64,000 bases of DNA, from NCBI RefSeq assembly GCF_039592695.1, contig NZ_JBBUTK010000001.1:930001-994000 (forward strand), read 5' to 3'. How positions within the stretch are numbered: the first letter of the stretch is position 1; the number at the start of each line of letters is the position of its first letter. The position numbers were made by a program, and so were the translations under genes. The notes beneath the pieces are model-generated. The model was not told the DNA's origin and ran no database searches. It saw only the letters and a program-made list of their open reading frames with translations. Shown here one piece after another: positions 53,743 through 61,825 of the stretch. This DNA is from Flagellimonas_A sp039592695 (lineage in GTDB: Bacteria; Bacteroidota; Bacteroidia; Flavobacteriales; Flavobacteriaceae).

Positions 53743-55311
53743 TCACATCAACTGTGCAAACTTCTTTGAGATGCTCGAACGGAGTTTTCGCTCATAATCT
53801 TCCTCAAGCCACTCTTTGTAGTTCTTGGTATTGTTCATGATACAGTACGAATACTGGCGCACGCGATAGGCAATCTCTTCTTTCAGTTCTTTGGCCAATA
53901 TTCGGGCGTCGAACACGTCTTCACTATTTTCAACACAGATTTGGGCGTGTTGTTCGATGCTGCGCTCCAGCACGAGTTTTGATTTTCCGCCTTGCGCAAA
54001 GACTTTTTTGTATTCTTCCTTGATATTAAAATCAATATTTTCAGACTTTTGAAACTTGGCCCGCAGTTCATCGGGCATCTCGTAAACGAACTCGCGTTCG
54101 ATATCTTCATCGTTTTTAATGTTTTCCAAATAAAAATCGGGAAAGTGGAAGATTTCTTGCCAGTCAACGGGTTCATCCCAAGGTCCGAACCGCGCCAAGT
54201 TGTTTCCCAAATCCACGACATTGAAGTCTTTTTTATTGGGAAGCACACGAGATCCCCGACCGATCATCTGAAAATACAGTGTCAACGAACGGGTCGCCCG
54301 GTTCAAAATGATGGATTCCACCGTGGGTTCATCAAAGCCTGTGGTCAAAATACTGACCGAGGTGAGAATGGCATCGGGGGTCTCTGAAAACCAGTCCAGT
54401 ATCTCGCGACGCTCTTGGGCCGAGTTTTTGTTGTCTAAATGGCGAACGTCGTAGCCTGCTTTTTTGAAGGTTTCGTACACATAGAGCGATGTATTGATGC
54501 CATTGTTAAAAATCAGGGTCTTGGTGCCTTTGGCAAAATCTTCATAAGCGGCCAATGTCTTGCCCAGCATGCTTTGGTTTCCGTAGAACTCGTCAGATGA
54601 TTTGACAGTATAATCACCGTGAATGCCCAATTTCAAAGATTTCAGGCTAACATCATAGTTGTATAGGTTGGCCTTGGCCAAAAAACCTTCTTTTATCAAT
54701 GACTTTATCGATTTGCCGACAATCAACTTTTGGTAATTGTCTTTCATCGGCAATTTGATGTTTGAGCTCAACGGAGTGGCCGTGACGCCCAAAATGGTAG
54801 CCTCATCAAAGTACTTGAACAACTTTCGAAATGAGTTGTAGTGGGCCTCATCAATGATGACCAGCCCAATGTTCTTGATGTCGACCTTGCCTTCTTGCAG
54901 GCGGTTGTTCAAGGTCTCTACCATGGCCACAAAGCACATGTACTCATCTTGGTCGACCAATTCCTTTACATCGCTGTTGATGATTTTGTTGGCAACATCA
55001 AAGCCTTCGAGCATGGCCGCGGTCTGACGACTCAGTTCAATACGGTGGGTCAAGATGACCACTTTCTTTTGGGTGTCACGAATGTAACGTCTCGTAATCT
55101 CAGAAAAAACCACTGTTTTACCACCTCCCGTGGGCAACTGGTACAACAGGTTACTGCCGTCGGGCATGGTTTTCAGATGCTCAAATATGGTGTTCAGGTC
55201 TTTGAGCTGGTAGTCGTAAAGGGTCTTTCGTGCTATTTGCTTTTGTACCTCCAAAGGGAATAAAATGCTTTCAGAATTATAAAACCTTGCAAAATTAGGA
55301 GTTTTTTGCAT
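53743..55311 (-). CDS. SF2 DEAD/DEAH-box helicase
   Basis: I chose the start at 55311 (MQKTPNFARFYN); the frame is open upstream to 55344. The product is 522 residues. SF2 motifs in order: LYQLPTGGGKTVVFSEITRR (motif I), LTHRIELSRQ (Ia), VIIDEAHYNSF (II, DEAH), GVTATPLSS (III), then the second RecA domain with TLIFNNGINT, SVSILTTGFDEPTVESIIL and QMIGRGSRVLPN (VI). The C-terminal ~120 residues are helical. It resembles stand-alone UvrB/ResIII-type helicases of Bacteroidota, with no adjacent modification genes. It is divergent from rpoD across 178 bases. Confidence 0.93.
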   Translation of the reverse strand: MQKTPNFARFYNSESILFPLEVQKQIARKTLYDYQLKDLNTIFEHLKTMPDGSNLLYQLPTGGGKTVVFSEITRRYIRDTQKKVVILTHRIELSRQTAAMLEGFDVANKIINSDVKELVDQDEYMCFVAMVETLNNRLQEGKVDIKNIGLVIIDEAHYNSFRKLFKYFDEATILGVTATPLSSNIKLPMKDNYQKLIVGKSIKSLIKEGFLAKANLYNYDVSLKSLKLGIHGDYTVKSSDEFYGNQSMLGKTLAAYEDFAKGTKTLIFNNGINTSLYVYETFKKAGYDVRHLDNKNSAQERREILDWFSETPDAILTSVSILTTGFDEPTVESIILNRATRSLTLYFQMIGRGSRVLPNKKDFNVVDLGNNLARFGPWDEPVDWQEIFHFPDFYLENIKNDEDIEREFVYEMPDELRAKFQKSENIDFNIKEEYKKVFAQGGKSKLVLERSIEQHAQICVENSEDVFDARILAKELKEEIAYRVRQYSYCIMNNTKNYKEWLEEDYERKLRSSISKKFAQLM

Positions 55312-55489
55312 CTGCTTTGGCCCAACAAAGTGAAAATCTATCAAAAGACTATCAACAATCCATTGATGTTACTGCATACTCGAGCAACAGTGTTTAATAA
55401 TTTTTTGATAAGAATAACAATTCCCATTTGGAAAATCGCTGAAAATGTTTATTATATAAAGATATCGTAATTAAACCCGTATACACAGA

Positions 55490-56353
55490 ATGAGGCAACT
55501 TAAGATTATTAAACAGGTAACCAACCGCGAATCCAAATCCCTAGACAAATACCTACAAGACATCAGCAAAATTGATTTGATAACTGCCCAAGAAGAGGTT
55601 GAATTGGCCCAACGCATCAAAAAGGGCGATCAGGCCGCACTTGAAAAATTGACCAATGCCAATTTGCGGTTTGTGGTCTCGGTGGCCAAACAGTATCAAA
55701 ATCAGGGATTAAAACTGCCTGATTTAATAAACGAAGGAAATTTAGGACTTGTCAAAGCAGCAAAACGTTTTGACGAGACCCGCGGTTTCAAATTTATCTC
55801 TTATGCGGTTTGGTGGATACGACAATCCATTTTACAAGCCCTGGCTGAACAATCAAGGGTCGTGCGATTACCGTTGAACAAAATCGGCTCCATCAATAAA
55901 ATCAAGAAAATGACTTCCTATCTAGAGCAGGCCCATGAGCGGTTGCCCTCAGCGGAAGAAATTGCCAAAGAACTTGATATGAGCATCAGCGAAGTGAAAC
56001 AGTCCATCAAAAATTCTGGAAGGCATGTCTCTATGGATGCGCCTTTGAAGGAGGGGGAAACTTCAAACCTATACGATGTCATGAAAGCAGGTGAATCGCC
56101 AAGGCCAGATAGAGAAATGATGCACGAGTCATTGAACACTGAAATCAATCGGGCACTGGATACCTTGTCGCCTCGGGAAGCCGATGTGGTACGCTTGTAC
56201 TACGGCATCGGTGACCAACAATCAATGACCTTGGAAGAAATTGGAAGCACCTTTGACCTCACGCGAGAGCGCGTGCGCCAAATACGTGAAAAGGCCATTC
56301 GAAAGTTACGGCATAACTCAAAAAGTAAGATACTTAAAACCTATCTCGGGTAA
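55490..56353 (+). CDS. rpoD: Primary RNA polymerase sigma factor RpoD/SigA (short Bacteroidota type)
   Basis: At 287 residues it is much shorter than E. coli RpoD, as usual for Bacteroidota. Region 1.2 (KSLDKYLQDISKIDLIT) is followed by region 2 with the -10 binding block FVVSVAKQYQNQGLKLPDLINEGN and KFISYAVWWIRQ. Region 3 has RLPSAEEIAKELDMSISEVKQSI. Region 4 has LSPREADVVRLYYG and the helix-turn-helix TLEEIGSTFDLTRERVRQI. It directs housekeeping transcription with the Bacteroidota -33/-7 promoter. Two small minus-strand ORFs lie immediately past its stop. Confidence 0.98.
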   Translation: MRQLKIIKQVTNRESKSLDKYLQDISKIDLITAQEEVELAQRIKKGDQAALEKLTNANLRFVVSVAKQYQNQGLKLPDLINEGNLGLVKAAKRFDETRGFKFISYAVWWIRQSILQALAEQSRVVRLPLNKIGSINKIKKMTSYLEQAHERLPSAEEIAKELDMSISEVKQSIKNSGRHVSMDAPLKEGETSNLYDVMKAGESPRPDREMMHESLNTEINRALDTLSPREADVVRLYYGIGDQQSMTLEEIGSTFDLTRERVRQIREKAIRKLRHNSKSKILKTYLG

Positions 56354-56361
56354 TCTAAATT

Positions 56362-56463
56362 CTAAGAACAATTCAATTGGTTGATATTGTAGTTGACCAA
56401 GATTTCATTCAGATTGTTGATGAAATTGTTATAGGCCATATTGTCATTGCTTTGATTTTCCAT
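56362..56463 (-). CDS. Candidate mini-ORF B with LNEIL core (33 aa)
   Basis: The frame reads MENQSNDNMAYNNFINNLNE then ILVNYNINQLNCS, with no Lys or Arg and a net charge near -3. It begins 24 bases after the stop of mini-ORF A and ends 8 bases from the convergent rpoD stop. The core NNFINNLNEIL aligns with AFLQELNEIL of mini-ORF A, and about 13 bases of DNA are shared in this core. No known family recognised. A weak start context is typical here. Confidence 0.45.
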   Translation of the reverse strand: MENQSNDNMAYNNFINNLNEILVNYNINQLNCS

Positions 56464-56487
56464 AGTTCATAAGTTTGGTGGCAAGAT

Positions 56488-56586
56488 CTACAGGTAATCC
56501 AATTCTGCCAGTTCGTTTATGCTTAAGATTTCATTCAATTCTTGTAAAAATGCAAGATATTCTTCGCCGTAGGTATCGTATAACAT
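56488..56586 (-). CDS. Candidate mini-ORF A with LNEIL core (32 aa)
   Basis: The frame reads MLYDTYGEEYLAFLQELNEI then LSINELAELDYL, with eight acidic and no basic residues, so it would be an acidic amphipathic helix. It is first of a tandem pair on the minus strand. A promoter-like sequence lies 41-71 bases upstream. The pairing of two similar mini-ORFs behind one promoter makes chance less likely than for a lone short frame. No known family recognised. Confidence 0.45.
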   Translation of the reverse strand: MLYDTYGEEYLAFLQELNEILSINELAELDYL

Positions 56587-56626
56587 GAGCTTATAGGTTT
56601 AAAATTTGGGCTTCATATTGTTAACG

Positions 56627-56657
56627 TAAACATAACAGAATACTTGTGTGGTGGCAA
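56627..56657 (-). promoter_or_regulatory. Candidate Bacteroidota promoter for the mini-ORF pair
   Basis: On the minus strand TTG (56657-56655) lies 20 bases before TATGTTTA (56634-56627). This fits the Bacteroidota -33 TTG / -7 TAnnTTTG pattern with one mismatch in the -7 element. A transcript would start near 56620 and have a leader of about 35 bases. The rest of 56587-56842 shows no other element. Confidence 0.4.
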
Positions 56658-56842
56658 TTTAATGTGGTGAATTGACCATTTTTTGTTGTAAAAGAGTCTA
56701 AAAAACAAAGTGATTCTGCGTATATGCCATTTATTTGGTATACAGCTTCAATCGATTAACGGCACGAACAATAAGATATATCGTCAATCGTTACTGTTAT
56801 TGGGCATTGACAATGCCCCCACCACTAAAAATTTGCATTCAA

Positions 56843-58129
56843 ATGCACGCTATACCCCAACTCGTAACAAGACGACTCTCATATTTACTGCTATTTGTAA
56901 GTTTAGCACTGGCAAGTTTTTCAACACCCGCAAACACAGCCGCTGAAAAATCAAACACTGTTGAGTTTATAAGCCACAGTTTTAAGGCGGGCCGAAAAAG
57001 TTTTTTTAACGTAGGGGAGCAATCTGAACGCCTTCGTCGAGGTTTGACCCTTGTACACTTTAATTCTACGAATTCTTATGAATTCAAGACTTATGATACG
57101 TATGGTGATGAAGAAGACTTAAATAAGTTCTTGGCAGTTCTGGAGCGAATGGTGATGGAAAAGGCTGTATTTGCCATTTTGGCCCATGACTCTGCCGTTG
57201 AGAATGCTTTTGAAAATGGTAAAAATTTGGCCAAGATGGGCTTTAAAGCCTTATCAACGCTTGAGAACAGGCAGGCCTATGTTATGCACAATCTTGATGG
57301 TAAAATCAATGAATATGTTGATGAAGCCGCTGTAGTTCTGACCGCTGCCATACCTGAAACCACAAAAAGCGACCAAGTATATTTTCCAAAGGAACGTTAC
57401 GAATTTGAGGCCAGTTTTGACCGCTTTATTGCCCATGCGGGCGGGGCGGTGGATGGTCATGCCTATACCAACACCAAAAATGCACTTGACCAGAACTATG
57501 AAAAAGGGTTTCGTCTTTTTGAATTGGATATCATCGAAACCTCTGACGGACACTTTGTGGCGGCCCACGATTGGAACATGTGGTCTCGTTTTACCGAATA
57601 TTCAGGCAAACTGCCCCCTACCCTTGAAGAATTTAGAAACGAAACAATTTATGGCGATTACATTACCATGGATATGAAAGCCATCAACGATTGGTTTGCA
57701 GCCCATCCGGATGCCGTTTTGATCACAGATAAAATTTCAGATCCCTTGGCCTTTGCCGATCAGTTCTACGACAAAGAAAAACTGATTATGGAATTGTTCA
57801 GCCCCATGTCAGTAGAGGAGGCATCAAACAATGGCATAAGGGCCATGATATCACAAAAACCTTTGTTGGCCCTGAAAGGCAATCAAATCGATTTTCTTAA
57901 GGCCAACAATGTCAAATACGCCGCGGTCTCAAGAAGGATTATTGAACGCAAGAAAAAGTTGATGCTCAAACTGCGTGACAGCGGTATCAAAGTATACGTG
58001 TACAATGTCAACTTTGATGAAGGAAAAGACGAAAAGTATGTCTATGAAAATGAAATCGGACTGGTCTACGGTATGTATGCCGATAAATGGGATTTTGAGT
58101 TGGAGCCTAGCTCAACCCAAGTAAAGTGA
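56843..58129 (+). CDS. ILEI/FAM3-like domain fused to a glycerophosphodiesterase-like domain
   Basis: I chose the start at 56843 (M-H-A-I-P) for a short signal peptide (LLLFVSLALASFST); the frame is open to 56735. The product is 428 residues. Residues about 40-165 resemble the ILEI/FAM3 interleukin-like domain known mostly from animals: LRRGLTLVHFNSTN, TYDTYGDEEDLNKFL, VFAILAHDSAVENAF and YVMHNLDGK. Residues about 195-415 resemble a glycerophosphodiester phosphodiesterase TIM barrel with IAHAGGAVDG (HAGG in place of the usual HRG), LFELDIIETSDGHFVAAHDWN and a C-terminal Tyr/Asn-rich end. It is probably periplasmic. It is convergent with the YaiO gene, 14 bases apart, and may act on products of the adjacent locus. 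Confidence 0.82.
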   Translation: MHAIPQLVTRRLSYLLLFVSLALASFSTPANTAAEKSNTVEFISHSFKAGRKSFFNVGEQSERLRRGLTLVHFNSTNSYEFKTYDTYGDEEDLNKFLAVLERMVMEKAVFAILAHDSAVENAFENGKNLAKMGFKALSTLENRQAYVMHNLDGKINEYVDEAAVVLTAAIPETTKSDQVYFPKERYEFEASFDRFIAHAGGAVDGHAYTNTKNALDQNYEKGFRLFELDIIETSDGHFVAAHDWNMWSRFTEYSGKLPPTLEEFRNETIYGDYITMDMKAINDWFAAHPDAVLITDKISDPLAFADQFYDKEKLIMELFSPMSVEEASNNGIRAMISQKPLLALKGNQIDFLKANNVKYAAVSRRIIERKKKLMLKLRDSGIKVYVYNVNFDEGKDEKYVYENEIGLVYGMYADKWDFELEPSSTQVK

Positions 58130-58143
58130 AAAGTGAAGGATTT

Positions 58144-59436
58144 TTAAAATTTCACACTATAGATAAGCCCGCCTGTAATTCCCCAGAAAAAGTTTCCAGA
58201 ATCAAAAGAAATTTCTTGTCGCCGAACACCCAATCGTGCCTTATAGATGTTGGTGTTTTGTTTGTTAGTAAACTGATACTCTAGATTCAGACGCTGTGTT
58301 TCAATAAAGAAAATGGTCTCGGCCAATAATTCATCGTCGGCGAAAAACTGGCGTAGTTCGGGCGATATACCCACTCCCGCTGTAAAGCCCATATAATTTT
58401 CACTGTTCTTTGTGTACCGTCGCACCAATAAGTTTCCTGATACACGGGTCAGCCCATCAGGTTTAGGGGTGACCAATGAGCGCAATGAAAAATAGTAATT
58501 GCCCCTATAGTGGCCCAATGAATTTGAAATACCCGTAACATTTCTGGTTCTGGTGATGATGTGCCTTGCCCCTGCTGAAAATTCGAACGAGCCGGGAAGG
58601 CTCATGTATACATCGCCCCCCATCTTATGATTTGGATAAATGGTTGCATTGGAATAACCGTAATTCAAGTAGGCATAAAATCCCTTTGCAAATTTTGGAT
58701 ACAGGTCTATATCATATTGCACCCCCTGCTTACCAACACGAGAACTAAAATTGATTCTGGGTATAATACTGCCATAAGGTGTTTTTCTTTTGTAGGATAT
58801 GCTCGTAAAGAACATGGGGTCATATCGTTCATTGAAAACAGTCACCGTATTGCTGACCCCTATTCGGTTTTTAGGCTCAGCATCTTTCTCAGTTTTTTTC
58901 CCCTCAATTTTTGAAGCTATCTTTTTTTTCTTGATTCCCTTTTTTGGGTTTTTTCGCGTCTCCTCAGTGTTGTACCAGCCAATTTTTCCATATTTGATGT
59001 TCATCACTTGGTCATGCGCCAATAGTTTCAAACGCTGCAATTCTGCATCTTTAATATACCGCATTGCTTTATTGGCCAACCCAAGTGCAATGGCGTTTTC
59101 TCCCGCGTAGAGTTCGTTCTTTATCGCGGCCACCCATACATCCTTTTTGTTATTATTTTCGGATAAAAGTCTGTTAAAGTATAATCTCGCTTTGACGTAT
59201 TGGCCTGTCCAGCTATAGGTTCGGGCCAAGAGTTCACTGGCTTCTGAATGCCGGGGGTTTTCCGAAAGTACCTCTTCGAGCACTGCCTGCGCCGTTTTGG
59301 AATCTCCACTATATGCAAGCTCATAGGCTTGATGGTATGAACCCTGGGATGAGGGGCCACTATCAGACTGGCTCCATCCGTAGAAACAGAAGAAGCCTAT
59401 TATGAAAGAGCTATATGGTACCAAACGGATTTTCAT
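58144..59436 (-). CDS. yaiO: YaiO-family outer-membrane beta-barrel protein with TPR domain
   Basis: The 430-residue product has a signal peptide ending about residue 22. Residues about 30-160 form helical TPR-like repeats (AQAVLEEVLSENPRHSEASEL, ARTYSWTGQYVKA). A Lys-rich linker near 175-190 is followed by an outer-membrane beta-barrel (about 200-430) with alternating aromatic strands and a C-terminal Phe (YSVKF). YaiO in E. coli lies beside the GT2 gene yaiP. TPR-plus-barrel architecture is that of exopolysaccharide exporters such as BcsC and PgaA. Its start overlaps the transferase gene stop by 4 bases. Confidence 0.88.
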   Translation of the reverse strand: MKIRLVPYSSFIIGFFCFYGWSQSDSGPSSQGSYHQAYELAYSGDSKTAQAVLEEVLSENPRHSEASELLARTYSWTGQYVKARLYFNRLLSENNNKKDVWVAAIKNELYAGENAIALGLANKAMRYIKDAELQRLKLLAHDQVMNIKYGKIGWYNTEETRKNPKKGIKKKKIASKIEGKKTEKDAEPKNRIGVSNTVTVFNERYDPMFFTSISYKRKTPYGSIIPRINFSSRVGKQGVQYDIDLYPKFAKGFYAYLNYGYSNATIYPNHKMGGDVYMSLPGSFEFSAGARHIITRTRNVTGISNSLGHYRGNYYFSLRSLVTPKPDGLTRVSGNLLVRRYTKNSENYMGFTAGVGISPELRQFFADDELLAETIFFIETQRLNLEYQFTNKQNTNIYKARLGVRRQEISFDSGNFFWGITGGLIYSVKF

Positions 59437-61814
59437 TCGTCGAGTGCTGCTACAATTTCTGTTTCTTTTTGCTTTTTGGGCTTTTTGGTAAGGGCGACCC
59501 CTGCCTTTCTGGCTTCACGCCGTGCCCTTTCAATCTTATCGGTTATCTCATTGGCACTTGAACTGTTTTGCTGTACCAACTCGATCAGCTCGAGTGCGTC
59601 TTTGTGCCTACCGTCCCAGAAATACACATCGAACAGTGCAGAGTATGAGTCGACATAATCGGGATTGATAGCGATACATTCCCTCAACAATTCAACGGCA
59701 ACATCTCTATTGCCACGCCAAGCGTTGACCCTGCCCATCAAAATTTTGGTATCTACATGCCTTGGTCTTTCAGAAAGAATATAGCGGCAGACCAGCAGCG
59801 CCTTATCATATTTTCGGTCATGGGCAAAATCGCGGGCAATAATGTAATATACATCAGAATTGTAGCCGTTGTTCAGACTATTGAGCCATACCATTTCAGT
59901 GTCGGTGAACTTTTCTTTCTTCAGCGTAAAAATGGCCAAGCTATCAGGAATTATCTTATTGTTCAGGGTCACATATTCATTGATTGACTTGAATGCATCT
60001 AACTTTTCCTTAATATTGGAACCCCCAAAAGAACCACCCAAATTCATGTTTTCATCGATGGAAAAAACTTTTCCATCCGTATAAAACTTCTCACCACTGA
60101 TATATTCGTTCAAATCATTTTTATTTATCATCAAGGGAATATCCTTGACACCCCTGAATTCGGCATTGGTATCTAAAGCGCCCCCTATCCACGCTACTTT
60201 TTTTGGCATTTTCATTTCATATTTTCCTCCCAGAAGCGCCAATAAACTGGGGGCAACATCAAAGTGTGATGAGATTCCACTCATCTTTTTGTGTGATTTT
60301 AACATCGGGCTGGTAATGATCAAGGGCACGTTGAACCTGCAGATGGTATTTCGCAAGGGTATGGGTATCAACCTATGATCGCCGGTAATCACAAAAATGG
60401 TGTTATCGTAACCCGGTTTTTTCTTATATTCTTCCAAGGCATACTTGATGGCATCATCTGTGTACAACAGTGTGGCAAAAACATTGTCATTCTTCTTGAC
60501 TATTTTTTCAACACGACTGTCAAAACCCCCTTGTTTTAGAATTTTTTCCACCTGGTCTTCGTAAAAGTCCTGTCGTGGTGGCATAAAAGGCTCATGGTTG
60601 CTAATGGTGAGATAAACCTCCATACGGGGTTTATCGCCTTTGCGTTCTAGACTCATGCTCTTTCTGAACAGTTCTTTATCAGGAAAGCCCCATGTGAAAC
60701 CACCATCGTTACCGGCCTGCATTTCATACTCAGACCCGAAACCACCTTTGTCCATTATAAAATCGACATCTTCACTGATCAAAAATTGGTCTACGTTGTC
60801 AAATGAACCGTTTGTGCCTTGATAAAAAGACGTGTGGTAACTATTGTTTTTCAGGATGGTGAACATCGTAAGCTTGTTGGGGTATTCATCAAGCTCCATA
60901 AAACCGCTTTTACCAAAAGGCAAAGAACCCAGCATACTGGGGAGCACGCCAAAGGTTCTTCCTGTTGTGCTCATACAATTCTCCCAATACAGTGATTTTT
61001 GTGAAAGTGAATCTAAAAAGGGTGTAAATCCGCCATATTCGGCGCCTTCACCGACAAAATCCCTTCCAAGCCCTTCGACGATAATGAAAACGATATTGGG
61101 CTTTTCTTCCTTCAGTTCAAAGTACTCACCCAGTACATTCGGTGTGTTATCATTTTTTATCAGAGGATATTCAGCGTCAGCTTGGTAAACATGTTCTTCG
61201 GTTGTGCTGTTGTATATGTTCACTGCCAGATACTGTGATTTGTTCTGGTTGATGGGCTTGCCATCAAGAAACAGGGTCGAGATAAAAAGGCTGAAAAGTA
61301 TGATGGTAAAAGGATACATTCTGCCAATATGATGGTAATATCTTGACGAGAGTTTGTACAGGCCGAAGAACAGCCCCATGATGGTCAAGACACCTACAAT
61401 CGGCAAGAATGAGGCACCACCCGAGTTTGAGACCGTAGTCTTGATGTCAGCAAAACTATAGCCCAGTAAATCAGAACCCAGCGGCACAAGTGCAGTCAGG
61501 TAATAAGAAATCAACATGGCCTCAATGACCAACAAAAAAATCAGGAGCACAAAAACGATGTTGAGGCCGTAGCGTGGTCTCAGGTTCTCAAAAAAGTTAA
61601 ATGGGAAAAGTAAAATCATGGCAACCACAGAGGCAAAGCCCAACTGGTGTGCCACGGCAATAAAAAAACTGGCGCTGAAAATCATATCGACCACTCCTTT
61701 AAAGTACAGGGTCGTGTATTGATATATTGATAATATGACCAAGCATCCAAAAAACGAGATGATCAATCTCGTATAATGCTTCAGTGAATATCTATCGCGT
61801 GTACTTGTATTCAT
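59433..61814 (-). CDS. LtaS/OpgB-like sulfatase-superfamily transferase with C-terminal TPR
   Basis: I chose the start at 61814 (MNTSTRDRYSLKHYTRL); the frame is open upstream to 61919 but would overlap the GT2 gene. The product is 793 residues. The N-terminal ~190 residues contain five membrane helices. Residues about 240-580 form an alkaline-phosphatase/sulfatase fold: NIVFIIVEGLGRDF (metal Glu), TGRTFGVLPSML with the likely nucleophile Thr, and FVITGDHRLIP with Asp and His ligands. LtaS and OpgB-type enzymes transfer phosphoglycerol or phosphoethanolamine onto glycans or lipids. The C-terminal ~140 residues are TPR-like (GRVNAWRGNRDVAVELL). It lies in the same run as the GT2 synthase and YaiO barrel, so it may decorate the exopolysaccharide. 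Confidence 0.88.
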   Translation of the reverse strand: MNTSTRDRYSLKHYTRLIISFFGCLVILSIYQYTTLYFKGVVDMIFSASFFIAVAHQLGFASVVAMILLFPFNFFENLRPRYGLNIVFVLLIFLLVIEAMLISYYLTALVPLGSDLLGYSFADIKTTVSNSGGASFLPIVGVLTIMGLFFGLYKLSSRYYHHIGRMYPFTIILFSLFISTLFLDGKPINQNKSQYLAVNIYNSTTEEHVYQADAEYPLIKNDNTPNVLGEYFELKEEKPNIVFIIVEGLGRDFVGEGAEYGGFTPFLDSLSQKSLYWENCMSTTGRTFGVLPSMLGSLPFGKSGFMELDEYPNKLTMFTILKNNSYHTSFYQGTNGSFDNVDQFLISEDVDFIMDKGGFGSEYEMQAGNDGGFTWGFPDKELFRKSMSLERKGDKPRMEVYLTISNHEPFMPPRQDFYEDQVEKILKQGGFDSRVEKIVKKNDNVFATLLYTDDAIKYALEEYKKKPGYDNTIFVITGDHRLIPIPLRNTICRFNVPLIITSPMLKSHKKMSGISSHFDVAPSLLALLGGKYEMKMPKKVAWIGGALDTNAEFRGVKDIPLMINKNDLNEYISGEKFYTDGKVFSIDENMNLGGSFGGSNIKEKLDAFKSINEYVTLNNKIIPDSLAIFTLKKEKFTDTEMVWLNSLNNGYNSDVYYIIARDFAHDRKYDKALLVCRYILSERPRHVDTKILMGRVNAWRGNRDVAVELLRECIAINPDYVDSYSALFDVYFWDGRHKDALELIELVQQNSSSANEITDKIERARREARKAGVALTKKPKKQKETEIVAALDE

Positions 61815-61825
61815 GGCAAATGATT

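Noticed and set aside
53743..55311. Restriction-modification or defence island around the SF2 helicase
   Set aside because: No methyltransferase, nuclease or other defence gene lies beside it; neighbours are a GT4 enzyme and rpoD.
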